A stretch of DNA of 64,000 bases from Pseudocercospora fijiensis CIRAD86 (taxonomy: Eukaryota > Ascomycota > Dothideomycetes > Mycosphaerellales > Mycosphaerellaceae): assembly GCF_000340215.1 (NCBI RefSeq), contig NW_006921532.1:8437409-8501408 (forward strand), given 5' to 3'. The position numbers and the translations under genes were made by a program. Below the pieces are notes generated by a model. That model made no database searches. It was not told the origin of the DNA and saw nothing but the letters and a program-made list of their open reading frames with translations. Shown here piece by piece: positions 43,388 to 54,430 of the stretch. Within the stretch, counting starts at the first letter, position 1; each line of letters starts with the position of its first letter.

Positions 43388-45551
43388 TCAGTCCATGTCA
43401 TTGACCCACTCTCCAGCTTCAGTCTCGGTTGTCTCCAAGTCGGGGTTAGTCGGCGGGCCATGCGAAGCTCCAGCGGCAGCTTGTGCGCTCGGTTGGCTGG
43501 GCCCATTGCCGTTCGCTCCTGGCGGATTTGGCGGAGCTGCGAATGGAGCAGGAGGACCAGGTGGGCCTAGGAAAGCGCTGAGCTGATTCATGATCGCATT
43601 GATTGCTGCTGGAGGTCCATTACCACCAGGTCCACCGCCAGCACCGATTGGCAATGTCACCACACCACCGTTTGGAAGACCAGGAATGTTCAGTAGGTTG
43701 CCAAGATCCATGTCCGAGTCGAACATGTCCCCTAGATTGCACTGTTCAACGAAGGTTGGCAATTGGGCCTCGATCTCTTCTCTGCTAGAAAGGCAGACGT
43801 AATATCCTCCTGAGGGTCAGCATAAAGCCATACTCATCTGCTAGCGATGTCTTACCTCGCTCATGGTCCGAGTCTCTACCCGGCGCTTTGTAATCTTTGC
43901 CAGTGTACTCCAGACACTTCTTTGTCGTATCTGGTGCGATATCACTCCCTTTTGGTTGTGCCTTCGAGATTTCTGGTCCTTCAGAAGCATCCTGGGCAAT
44001 CAGATCTGGAGGTTCATCGTCGAGCTCATCTTCTTCCTCTGTCCAGTTACCGTCTTCGTTGTCTCCGAAAGGTCCAGTTCCGAAGAACGGATCGAGTGCC
44101 GGCTCTCCATCAGCCTTATCACTCTCCTCGAGCTGTGGGAGGAAGTAGACCTTTTGCATGCCTTGCTGCAAGAATTGAAGATGGAGATGATTGACCGCCG
44201 GAAGCTGGCCTACTGCCTTGAGGATGCTCACCCAACTTCCTCTTGTCAAGTCGATTGCATGGAAGGTCAACTTCTCGACTGAGGTAAGACGACAGATGAT
44301 GGAGCCCAGAGTCTTCGCTTCGATACAGAGATTCTCGAGCGAAAGACTGGCCAGCAATTCGAGATCAAGCGATGCCGTGATCGCTTTGCAAATTGGACCG
44401 GTGCGCTCAAGATAGTCGAATTCGAGACGAGCTGAATGCGCCGCTTCCAGAACAGCGGAGAAAGACTTGGCATACTTGTATGCTCTCGCGTAGTCCTTTT
44501 CCGTATCGTTTCTTCTAGAGCGCAAAGACTGGCTTCGCAACTGGAGGGAGAAGCTCTCGAGGTTGGTGAAGCACTGTGCAAGCTTGTCAAGCACTTCTTG
44601 CTTGAGACGTAAATCAGAAGTGGGTGAGATTCCTGTCAAAAAGTCAGCTTCGCTTGGGTTGGGATGGCGAAAGCAACAGCTGGCTCAAGTGACTGCTTAC
44701 CGTGCAACTGATTCTTGAAGTTGGTCTCGAGAGCACGAATGGATTCAATGCCACTGTTCGCGACTGCTGTCATGACGGTCTGGAAGACATGAGTCAACCA
44801 GGGGAAGTACTCGATGTTGACAGACTCGGTGATGGGTGCAAAAGATGGCGATTTGTTGGTGGTGCGCATGACCTTGTTATATCCGTAACACTCGGCGGTC
44901 TTGTTGGCGAGCGTGCTGAGCTGGTCGATGAATGTCAATGCCTTCAGGGACGGGAGTGATTTGAACGCGTCGGTCAACAGCTTGAGGTCACCTTTCGTCT
45001 TTCGCAGTCGTTCTTGATCATGCACATAATCGGTGTATGCTTCGCGCTGTCTGGTCGTCGGCTGCCAGGAACAGCAGCATGACGCGTGGGAGCAGTCTAG
45101 GGCGCGGCGAGGGAAGCTGGCGGTGATGAAGTAGACATGGCGCAAGTGCCGGCGCAACTTGTCGCTGGTCGAAATGTTCAGGAGACACGTGAGAGATGCA
45201 GTGGTGAACATGAAGCATTTCTCCTCGAAATACCTGATCCATGTCAGCACGAAAGGCCGCCACGCCGAGACTCTCTCTCGACGAGATGCTGCCTATTTAC
45301 TCTTTTGCGAAGTCATACAAGACGCTCGCCTCGATGGCTTTGCAGGTGAGGCGTAGAGAGCCCAGGTCGTCCGAGCCGAGCTTGACGGCGATGTTTGCCA
45401 GCAATTCTTCAGGCAGACTCGCCAACATCGAGTTCGCGTTCACGCCGGCGGTGGGCGCAGGCAGCGGCACTGATCCTGATCCTGATCCTGATCCTGATCC
45501 TGATCCTGATCCTGATCCTGACCCTGATCCCGATGCTGTCGCCGGCGCCAT
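43388..45551 (-). CDS. F-box protein, four exons
   Basis: Exons 45301-45551, 44701-45233, 43856-44632 and 43388-43809 give 660 residues; introns are 67, 68 and 46 nt and phases agree. After a Ser-Gly repeat (about 7-25) comes the F-box, SLPEELLANIAVKLGSDDLG then SLRLTCKAIEASVLYDF (about 43-80), which would bind Skp1 in an SCF ubiquitin ligase. The rest is the poorly conserved leucine-rich type usual in fungal F-box proteins (LKLLTDAFKSLPSLKALTF; LESFSLQLRSQSLR; LASLSLENLCIEA), probably the target-recognition part. The tail is acidic, then Gly/Pro/Asn-rich (LPIGAGGGPGGNGPP). The start at 45551 has good context (GGCGCCATGG). The substrate is unknown. Confidence 0.85.
45471..45533. repeat. TGATCC hexanucleotide repeat within the F-box gene
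   Basis: About ten tandem units, the last two with single changes. On the coding strand it encodes alternating Ser-Gly just after the start codon. The period of six keeps the reading frame when copy number changes. Confidence 0.9.
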
Positions 45552-46332
45552 GGTCGACACGTGCGCGTTTGCAGTGTCAGGATGTCGGGTGTTTTCCTCT
45601 GGACGAGCGTGTCTGTCACGAGCGAGTTCGCTTAAAGTGGCGGTCTTGCCCAACAAAGTCACAAGTGACAGCACGGAGTCCACTGCGTCACGACAGCTCT
45701 CATGTATGCATACCAACGATGCTTTCTGATGAAGGTCGACACTCGATATCACAAGCTGATGACACGCCATACGGCCCTTCATACATTATACAATGAGATA
45801 TATTTAGATAGATGCCTTGGTGCCTTGGCGCTTCCGTTTGTGGACTGGCGAATCAAAGCCTGGTATCGTAGCCACAGGTGGCAGTGGCAGAATGTGGCAC
45901 CGAGGCACAGTTGGACTGCTATGAGAGTGCTGCCAGATCGATAAAATATTCCACAGCCTTCGCGGCTACGGAGAATTGAGTCCCTTGTTGCTACGCACTC
46001 TCTGTTTCACATTATTATCGTTTCGCGTGGCTCCGCAATGAACATACCTCTGTAGAGAGTCGGTCATCAGTCTTCGCCATCATCAGCCGCGTCAGCGTCA
46101 GCGACCAGGCCAACTCACCACCGCGTTACCAAGCCTACCAACTCTCAGCTCGCCTCGCCTCGCCTCGCCTGTTCGCAGCTGCCGTTCCGATCCGCCCTTC
46201 TCTTCCAATCTCGCTCGACTTCTGCATCGCTTTGCGCACGCCCAACCACTGATAGTACGTTCCAAGTTCGTTTGGAGCGGAAACGCCCATGCGACAGAGA
46301 CCTGCACGACAGCGCATCGGTGCTGAATCGCC
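45552..46332. other. Divergent promoter region between the F-box gene and the 46333 gene
   Basis: No gene supported. Holds a CTCGC pentanucleotide run (46149-46170) and a pyrimidine-rich tract just before the right-hand gene. The F-box frame continues open upstream of its ATG but is unlikely to be coding. Confidence 0.5.
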
Positions 46333-47952
46333 ATGCTGCTTCCCGAGCACCAACACGTCCATGTCCGAAGTTTGGGGCCGCGTCAAACCAATACAAGCAC
46401 CAGCGAGCAGAATGCCGGCGCTGGTGGTAGCGGTGGCACGCAGACCGTCATCATTATCGTAGGTGGTCGGGTGTACTGACAATGCCACAGCAACACACAC
46501 TGACGAGTATTCAAACAGGTCGTTGTCGCGATAGTGGCGGTGCTTCTACTGGCGACTGGGTCGTTCATGATCCTCCGGAGATTGCGAAAACGGCACGAGA
46601 ATCCCAAATATGTACCAACGCAACTTCTCAAGAAGAAGTGGAGAGCGTGGCATCCAAGGCAATTCTCTGCATCGTCAAAAGGCCAGTATAGCGCCAGACT
46701 ACAAGACACACCGTCGATACCACCACGGCCCTTGCCAAGCGAAATCAGGAGCGCCCACGCAAGCCGACAGGATCTCCCAGATTTAGAAAGAGCACAGGCT
46801 GAGATGCTCGCGAATAGTGATAGCGTGGAAAGGCGTACAAGCGTGCGGTCAGTCATGACCCTGCCCGCTTACTCGCATTCAGTACGAGAGAACGAGCAAG
46901 TTCTAGGAAGGGAAGGCGAACGAGATGGCATAGACGTGGTTGTAGAAATGCCGGAAACAGAACAGGACGAAGAAAATCGACGAGAGGAAGAGATGGAGAG
47001 CTTGTATCAGATACGACTGCAGCGCAGACAAGAGGTCGCAGAACGAGAAGAGCGCAGAAGACGCAGACATGATGCCAGAGCCAGAGGTGACTTTGCGGAG
47101 GCCGAAAGAATAAGACGGGAAGGAAGAGACGCGACTGCACGAAGAGAAAGAGAAGGCGCAGCGGCTATGATTGCAGAGCACCAGGCTGCGATGGCTAGCA
47201 GAGATCGCCGGGTGAGCAGCGTTAGTTACGCTGAACTCGGCGTTGCAAGACATGATGGTACAAGGATACGAGCGAACTCGAACGACTCGGACAGCAGGCC
47301 GCTCCTGGACTCTGCCGCGAGTATCAATGGAGCTAGTCTGAGACCATGGTCAACACAAGAGAGCATGCCGTACTCTCATCACCGAAATCGGTCACAGATA
47401 TCGCAAAATGGCTCGATGATGTCCACCGCATTAGACGGAGATCCGGACTTTGTTGATCTGGCAGAGAGGCCGCCGTTTGGTCGGGCGGGAAGCGATTTCG
47501 AGGTGGTTACGCTGAACCAGGGCGGACATTCTCGCAATAATTCTGCAGCTCACACACCTATCGGCGGGCGGAGCAGAGCCTCGACAACTTCCTCGCGCAA
47601 TGGCGCGGTGCTACCATCCGTTGACACTTCAGTAAACGTCAGTGGTGATCTTGGTGAGAGACACATCCCAAGCGCCGATCCACCTAGCTATGATGGCGAG
47701 GGGTTTGAAGATGCACCACCATACGAATCGCCTACTTCCGCTCGCGCGCCGCAGATCCAGACTTCTTCTGCTTCGTCACCAGATCAATCCGGGTCCGAAC
47801 AGACGTCGTCAGCAAGCGGCGCACCTCAGTTGATGCCAATTAGCCGCCTGCCGTCTATACGAATTGCGGAAGCCACGCCCGTCGATCCAAAAAGACCGAA
47901 TTTCCCAGAAACGTTGCGAGAAACGTCAGCCGAGTATCGGCCAGAGGCGTGA
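46333..47952 (+). CDS. Single-pass membrane protein with long charged and Ser-rich cytosolic tail
   Basis: Exons 46333-46458 and 46519-47952 give 519 residues; the 60-nt phase-0 intron splits the membrane helix. Joined, the helix reads [18 protein letters not shown] (about 37-62), followed by basic residues (RRLRKRHEN), so the N terminus is probably outside or lumenal. The short N-terminal part is Thr/Ser/Gly-rich without a clear signal peptide. The tail has an Arg/Glu-rich predicted coiled coil (about 180-260, with [16 protein letters not shown]), then Ser-rich disorder with a [11 protein letters not shown] segment and a [16 protein letters not shown] segment that looks like a PPxY ubiquitin-ligase (Rsp5/Nedd4) site. 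A plausible membrane adaptor or stress sensor; no family recognised. Confidence 0.75.
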
Positions 47953-48323
47953 TGGTGTTGAAGCCGTATACACATTTCGAGTTGCGAACTAGCGAGCATT
48001 TGAGCGTTCAGGAGTAGGCCCTGGAATGGCGTCACGAGATCCAAGATTTAACGAAAGCGATTTGTATGTAAGATCTTAATGATAGGAATGTACGTATGCG
48101 TACGGATCACCACTGCTCCGTCGGGGCCTCGTCTCGTGCCAGGATTGGGACACGACCCCCAGCTTCGCACACCTCTTCACTTGCGCGCGACCGGATTTAG
48201 CCGGAATACTCAACCGAGAATGCGTCTACATCTACAGCAGTAAGAAGCTGCCTGAGTCTACAAAATGCTTGTCTGGACTATCTTTCGTCTGCTCTGGCTT
48301 GACGACCTTTCTCACGAAATTGG
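47953..48323. other. Intergenic between tandem plus-strand genes
   Basis: Terminator of the membrane-protein gene and promoter of the DUF2264 gene; nothing specific seen. Confidence 0.5.
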
Positions 48324-50370
48324 ATGATGATGTCTACAGCACGCATCGCCGAAGCTAACCAGCCATTTCCTCCGCACGCCTTCTCAACCAACCCATTGAA
48401 AGCTAGAGATGACATAGCTGCTGCATGCGCATCTCTCCTCGATCCACTGGAGCCAGGCTTCTCCAAAAATCGTGCACTGGTTCGGGTAGGCGGCAGCGGG
48501 ACCAGGTTCGATGAGACGGCAGCGCAAATCGAAGGCTTCGCAAGACCATTATGGGGCCTTGCGCCACTGCTCGCTGGAGGCTTCGACTATGGAAAAACAC
48601 ACTTGTGGACCGAGGGTCTGGCTGCTGGTACAGATCCCAGCGGTTCGGAGTTCTGGGGCAATATGCAGGACCTCGATCAACGCATGGTAGAGGCATGTCC
48701 ACTTGGCTTCACACTCGCCGTCGCGGGTCAGAAATTCTGGGATCCATTGACTATGCAGCAGAAGCAGAATCTTTCCAGCTGGATTGGCTCGATGAATGAT
48801 AAGGAGATGCCAAACACGAATTGGCTCTGGTTTCGTGTCTTCGCAAATTTGGGGCTACGAGCGAATGGAGCTCCATATTCTCATGAGAGGATCGAAGCTG
48901 ATGTGGCCCATCTCGAGACATTCCATCGAGGCGAAGGCTGGTCTAATGACGGGCCTGAGGGCTACACCCAAATGGATTATTACAGCGGCTCATTCGCTAT
49001 TCAGTATCTGCAACTACTCTACTCAAAGCTCGCCGCAGACTTTGATCCACAGCGTGCTCAAAGGTTTAGGCACCGGGCGAAGCAATTTGCTCTGGATTTC
49101 ATTCACTACCAAGACCCAGATGGCCATTCGATACCATTCGGCCGAAGCTTGACGTATCGCTTCGCGACCATTGCGTTCTGGTCGGCATTTGCGTACGCGG
49201 ATGTAGACCCACCTGCACCATTGACATGGGGAGTTATCAAAGGCCTTGTTCTTCGAAACCTTCGTTGGTGGAGTCACAAGCCTCATATCTTTCAGCGCAT
49301 GTCTCTACAAACGTATCGGATCGGAAACACATTGCTAACCTCTTGCTTTCTTTCTAGCCAATGGCATGCTCAATATTGGGTATACATATCCAAATTACTA
49401 TTTGGCCGAAAACTACAATTCTCCAGGCTCGCCATACTGGTGTATGCTGGCCTTTGCAGCACTTGCGCAGCCCGAATCACACCCCTTCTGGTCGAGCGCA
49501 GAAGAGGCTCATCCTTTCACACACTCACCCAGTCCGCTGCCAGCTATCAAAGCATTGGAGATCCCAAAACATATTCTGGTACATCAAGGCGGACACACCT
49601 TTCTCCTCAGTAGCGGCCAGAAGTGTCACTACCCTCTCAAAGCAACGCAGGCTAAATACGGTCACTTTGCATACAGTGCCAGCTTTGGCTACTCCGTCCC
49701 GACTGGAGGTTACACGTTGGAACAGTTTGTTCCCGAAAGTGCTTTAGCGTTGAGTGACGATGATGGAGAGACATGGAAGCTGAGACGTGAGGTGGAAGAT
49801 GCTGTGATTCTCGAGAAAGAAGGCCAGCCCGGACTATTATTCTCCACGATGCATCCGTGGAAGGACGTCGAGGTCAAAACTTGGCTCATGCCGCCCACCG
49901 ATCAAGCCCCGAATTGGCACATTCGCATCCATCGGATCGTGACAAGCCGGGCTTTGCGGAGTGCCGAAGGTGGATTTGCGATCGCTGGAACACGAGAGCT
50001 CGATGGCAGAATCCTCACGGAACAGACTCTGGAGTCTCCAAATGAAGGCACGGCCGCATTTGGCAAGACTGCTTTAATTCTGTCCCGTGCCGGAGCTTCT
50101 GGAGTCGTTGAGCTACTATGGAATGACGGTCGGACAGGTGGCATTTGTCACGTTGATGCAAACAGCAATCTCATTGAGCCCAGGACGCTCTTGCCGGTAC
50201 TTTATGCCGACCTTGAAGCTGGACCGACGCCAATGTGGTTTGCTACCGCAGTCTTTGCGATGCCGTCGACGGTTTCGGATTGGCAAGATAAGTGGAAGAC
50301 GGGATGGCAGGCAATCCCAGAAGTACCGCAGTGGGTTTTTGACATGATGAAAACTGACGATGTCAAATAA
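48324..50370 (+). CDS. DUF2264 family protein
   Basis: Exons 48324-49296 and 49358-50370 give 661 residues. The 61-nt intron appears to be GC-AG (GCATGT donor); no GT donor nearby joins in phase, while this one gives [20 protein letters not shown], as expected for the family. The start codon is the first of three consecutive ATGs. The N-terminal half looks all-helical with the family's landmarks ([65 protein letters not shown]). The C-terminal half is rich in beta structure. Members are often found with polysaccharide-degrading genes and the fold recalls alpha/alpha-toroid carbohydrate enzymes, but no reaction is established. No signal peptide. Confidence 0.88.
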
Positions 50371-50413
50371 TGGTGGGAGATTTGAACGGCGTTGGGTGGA
50401 GATGATGCGAGGA

Positions 50414-51073
50414 TTAATGTATGGCGTCAGAAGCCTTTAGCCATGGCAAATGTCTCTCAAGGTCCAGGTCAGGTTCGCCTTCGTTGAAACGTGGTCCATT
50501 GTCACAGAAGCTACACGGTCTGCCACTCATGTCACTGCTGTCGATAGTGTGGCTCATCATTCCTATGTCATTCCCAATAGGATGTGGTGCAAAAAGTTCT
50601 TTCATGGAATTCTGGCTGCAACTTATTCAGTTTCTCGACACTACAATCCGTCCAGCTCATGCCGAATCCCATCATTTCTTGCTTGGCGTCATGGAGGTCA
50701 TCGACGAGTATGCTGCGAGGGGCGCAGGTACTCACTCTCGAGTTGCCTTTTGCGAGTCGTGGAGGTCTGCTCCGAGCAAGGCGGCGAGTATCGTGCGTCT
50801 TGGAAGAACTCGGGACCCGTGCGTCAGTGCTCTTGAATATGTTAGGATCAGTGCTGCTCTCCTTGCTTAGGGGACTTACACATATGCTTCTACTTGCAAG
50901 AAAGGATGGTCAATGTTTCCTCTGCTGGTTCTAAATTTCGAGTCTCCAGAATTGCCAAATCCTGCAATCGATTCGCTCAGGATGGCGACCTGCGCGAAAC
51001 CTCGGCATATAGATGGTAACCCATGCTTCTTCATCTCAGATTCGCCTGGATCATCTATTCTATTCATCGTCAT
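50414..51073 (-). CDS. Small three-exon gene, unrecognised protein of 163 residues
   Basis: Exons 50880-51073, 50736-50831 and 50414-50615, joined by introns of 48 and 120 nt with GTAAGT and GTGAGT donors; both are phase 2 and agree. The first intron has a CCTAAC branch site 9 bases before its acceptor. The product starts MTMNRIDDPGESEMKKHG and includes GFAQVAILSESIAGFG, KFRTSRGNIDHPFLQVEAYV, VALTHGSRVLPRRTILAALL and PCSFCDNGPRFNEGEPDLDL. It has no membrane helix or signal peptide; the CSFC pair is the only cysteine motif. It lies head-to-tail with the GH18-UBA gene (stop to start under 80 bp) and tail-to-tail with the DUF2264 gene (44 bp). I do not recognise it. Confidence 0.6.
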
Positions 51074-51150
51074 GCCAGCGTAGTAACTTCAGAGCCATCT
51101 ATGCACCTCTCTTCCCTAGAGCTGCACTCCTCGCCACAATTGTCATGTTC

Positions 51151-52326
51151 TCAATCCTGAAATAGGAATCCGGCTGCATACTCAACATTGCCCCCCGTTG
51201 AGTTGAGAGCCGCAATTGCTTGCTGCTCGTTAAACCCCAAGTCTTTCAAAGTCTGAATGCTCTCGGCAGGGAAATTGTGCGCTGGTCTAGGTAATGCCTG
51301 CGGGTTCGGAGCACCCATCCCATACGGCCTGATCGGTATCTGCGGAGGAACTGCGGTCTGAACCGGCAGAGGAGTTCTAATCGTCCTTGCCATATTTGCC
51401 GCCCACTCCCAAGGTCGAGCATGATTTCCGGGCAAAGAATTGAAGTACTCCCAGCCCATGACGCCTCCGAAAGTAGGATACTTTTGACGAAGTGCTCTGA
51501 GCACAGGCTCTTGTCGAGGCCATTCCACATGCCCTGGTCCGTTAGCAGGATTCGTCATGAGACCCATCACGACTTTACTGGGGTTCCATCCCATGCTCAC
51601 GATGGCATCGTACCACGCCGTGGAAGATGCGTCACCCCAGCCGCAATAGAATTGAGTATTATACCATGCAATCTCATGGCCTCGCATCTGCTCTAGAAGT
51701 CTGTAGTCGAATGCCGGTCCGGACAGGTGTGGTTGATTAGGCAGTAAAGCTGTCGCCACTGGTGCTAAAGTGATAATGAAGTGCGGTCCAAAATCAGCTC
51801 GCAGACGGTCTATGAGTCTTATTGTACCTGGTAGACTTGTAGGCTCCTCGATATCGAGATCCAAACCATCCAGGCGGTGATGCCGTATCATGTCTCGGAG
51901 GGGCACGTAATAAGACTCGAACCTTTCCAGGTCATCTCCATCGAGACGTTCGTAAGAGCCTTTCGCGAATCCGCCGAGCATTCCCAAGATCTTGACTCCG
52001 CTCGCTTGAAGCCATGCGACTTCACTCCAGAGGGTATTGAACTTCTCATGGTTGGGCGGGTTGTCGTTGAGAGTAATGTTGCCGGCAGGGTCGTTCAGAT
52101 GAATTGCTGCTATAATGACGTGCGTCACCCCGGTCGAGTTTGTGATAAGAGGGAGCAGAGAGACTGGCGGCCCGTCATTCGGGCCATGATGAGTCTGGTG
52201 GTATACAATCACTTTTGGTCCCTCACCAAGAGGCAAGAGTGATGTTGACATGGCATTGATGAGGCCAAGAGATGTGGTTGCGCGAGCTTTGACTTTGCGG
52301 AAGCGGAGGGGTGAGGTCGGAGGCAC
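51151..52326 (-). CDS. GH18 (chitinase/endoglycosidase-type) domain fused to a UBA domain
   Basis: A single exon of 391 codons; the Met at 52251 (MSTSLLPLGEGPKVIVYHQT) is the more likely start, giving 366 residues. The GH18 barrel begins KVIVYHQTHHG, and the catalytic signature LDGLDLDIE is complete (Asp128, Asp131, Asp133, Glu135), so it should be able to hydrolyse a beta-1,4-GlcNAc linkage by substrate-assisted catalysis. A conserved barrel end appears as GGVMGWEYFNSL. There is no signal peptide. After a Pro-rich linker the last 36 residues (TLKDLGFNEQQAIAALNSTG then NVEYAAGFLF) form a UBA domain, which binds ubiquitin. A cytosolic glycosidase acting on ubiquitin-linked glycoproteins is an attractive but unproven idea. 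Confidence 0.88.
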   Translation of the reverse strand: MPPTSPLRFRKVKARATTSLGLINAMSTSLLPLGEGPKVIVYHQTHHGPNDGPPVSLLPLITNSTGVTHVIIAAIHLNDPAGNITLNDNPPNHEKFNTLWSEVAWLQASGVKILGMLGGFAKGSYERLDGDDLERFESYYVPLRDMIRHHRLDGLDLDIEEPTSLPGTIRLIDRLRADFGPHFIITLAPVATALLPNQPHLSGPAFDYRLLEQMRGHEIAWYNTQFYCGWGDASSTAWYDAIVSMGWNPSKVVMGLMTNPANGPGHVEWPRQEPVLRALRQKYPTFGGVMGWEYFNSLPGNHARPWEWAANMARTIRTPLPVQTAVPPQIPIRPYGMGAPNPQALPRPAHNFPAESIQTLKDLGFNEQQAIAALNSTGGNVEYAAGFLFQD

Positions 52327-53099
52327 TCAAGCCGAGCACCGACCGGGACTCGATTGAGCAGTCGACCGGTGCCGGTGCCTTCTCCTGCGCGTTCGGTGCC
52401 GAAGCTGTGCCTTACAAGGCCTACATTGGGGATTTGCATCGAAATGGGAGCAAACCATTCAGCTTCACTGGCACTGCGGTCATGGTTGAAGAGTTGGTTC
52501 TAAGTCTGGCTCAACTCGCAGTCCACAAAACGGGTTGCCCACATAATCCAGGCCACAGAGCCCAGATATGGCTACATACATACATACATAGAGGGTATTT
52601 GTTAGTGCTCGTGCTCTGCAGGCCAAAATCTGCAGATTCGGCTCCATTCCCCGATCAGCCTCCACCAAATCTTATTTTTGGCTCTCAGATCTGCACGAAC
52701 GACTTCAGCTCCTGCTCGGAACGCTAAGTTAGCGAGGAGCTTTCGGACAATGCGGTGAAGGAGCTGGATCTGTTCGTCGACCTCAAGGCAAGCCTGCTGC
52801 CTTTCTTTGCAGAGTCTGTTCGGTTCGGCAGCATGAATTATTGGCGCAGGATTTCGAGAAGCCGAGCATGACAGCGGCTGTGAACGCTGCCAACGCCTCC
52901 GGGTGCGACGTTGCGTAGGCTGCACGCGTTCCACATGAGTCGGGGAACGGCCCCAAATGGCCCCTGACCGATAACATTATCTGGCGGTGTTCCCAGCTTT
53001 ACTCAGTAGATATGATCGTCTCTGCCTCCTTCTCGTTCCCTCTCCCTCTCCCTCCTCCCTCTCCTCGACCAACAAGAACTTTGACGCGCTCGAATCATC
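52327..53099. other. Divergent promoter region between the GH18-UBA and monooxygenase genes
   Basis: Holds a short CATA repeat (about 52574-52591) and a CTCCCT-type pyrimidine tract (about 53025-53070) just before the right-hand ATG, a usual fungal core promoter element. No gene seen. Confidence 0.55.
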
Positions 53100-54430
53100 A
53101 TGGCTCCCGCATCTGCCGATGGCCTCAAGGTCATCATTCTTGGAGGCGGTATTGCTGGCCTCACGACTGCTTTGGCGCTCACCAAGTTCGCTCCAAAGGG
53201 ACAAGTGCCCAAGATCGAAATCTTCGAGATCCGCCCCGAGCCAGCGACGATTGGAGGTGCTGTGAACCTCACACCAAATGCCCTCCGCATGCTCGACCAT
53301 CTTGGTGCTTTGCCCATCATCCGACAGCGAAACTACGGCAAAGACATCGATTACCTGGAGGTCTTTGATATCTACTCTGGAAAGCTTGCCGAGTCCGATT
53401 TCCGCGGACCAGAAGGCAAGGGCATTGGGAACCCACCATACAAGGCACTACGAATCACTCGTGGCGATGCCCTGAAGGGTGTGCTCGCGGCGGTGGAGCA
53501 GCAAGAGAATATCACCATGACCTGCGGAAAGCGCACGGTGAAGATTGAGGAAACTGCAGACAAAGTCACAATCCACTTCGAAGATGGCGGATCAGCTTCT
53601 GCCGAACTTCTGATGGGTTGCGATGGGATTCACTCGGTGACGAGATTGAAGCACGTGGAACCAGAGCGGACGGCTACTTACTCTGGTGTTGCCAACGCAT
53701 TTGGATTTGCACCTATTGAGCCAGACTTCAAGGTCCACTTCGAGTGCACTGCGATCAACTTTGCTCGACGAGGCATGCTTTTGTCCAGCTACCACTCCTC
53801 AACGGCCGATTCTGTATACGTTGGCGGACTGATGCAGGTGCCCGACGTTGGATCTCGAGATGGATGGAAGGCGGTGGGAGGAGAGGCTGAGAAGACGAGA
53901 GCACAGCTTCTCGACAGATTTGGAGATGCAAAGATCCCTTGCATCGTTCCGCTCATCAAGAAGGCTCAAGACTTCTTCCTCTGGCCAGTGTACACATTGA
54001 GCAAGGATGGCAAGTGGTCGACCGACAGAGTCATGCTCCTTGGTGATGCTGCAGTAAGTTCAGCCAACCTATGCCTTTCACGACATGCACACGCTAAACC
54101 TGATTTCAGCACGCAATGCCACCACAAGGCGAGAGTACGGGCATCGTTTTCGAAGACACAGTTCTCTTCTCCCGCTTCCTTACCCGATGGATCGAGAAGG
54201 GCAGGACTACACCAATGAAAGAGGCATTCGAGGCATATGAGAAGTTCAGAAAGCCACGTATCGCGAGCGCATTTGAGGAATCGAAGAATGTCGTCAGCAC
54301 CGTCTCTGATGCCGGCTGGTTGGGACACACTATCAAGACATTCATTATTCCATGGTATCTGTGGTTCTCCAGGACCGGCCGCGAGAAGCATTTCATTGAG
54401 GATGTCACCACAACAGATATCGGATACTAG
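53100..54430 (+). CDS. FAD-dependent monooxygenase (salicylate hydroxylase-like, group A)
   Basis: Exons 53100-54053 and 54110-54430 give 424 residues; the 56-nt intron is phase 0 and splits the GD motif, LLGDAA-HAMPPQGEST. Landmarks are the Rossmann motif ILGGGIAG (15-20), the DG motif LLMGCDGIHSVTR (Asp175) and the GD motif (Asp316). These are the three FAD/NADPH signatures of group A aromatic hydroxylases. The C-terminal 30 residues (GWLGHTIKTFIIPWYLWFS) are hydrophobic and could attach the enzyme to a membrane. No signal peptide. The substrate cannot be told from sequence; relatives hydroxylate aromatic acids or act in secondary metabolism, but no biosynthetic cluster is evident here. Confidence 0.9.

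Noticed and set aside
42615..46170. CRISPR-like arrays among short repeats
   Set aside because: The repeats are simple microsatellites without spacers, and the genome is fungal.
50421..50870. 149-codon plus-strand frame downstream of the DUF2264 gene
   Set aside because: It is the antisense shadow of the three-exon minus-strand gene at 50414-51073.
48324..54430. Secondary-metabolite or polysaccharide-use gene cluster (DUF2264, GH18, FAD monooxygenase)
   Set aside because: No backbone synthase, transporter or regulator is present; GH18-UBA appears cytosolic, and adjacency alone is weak.
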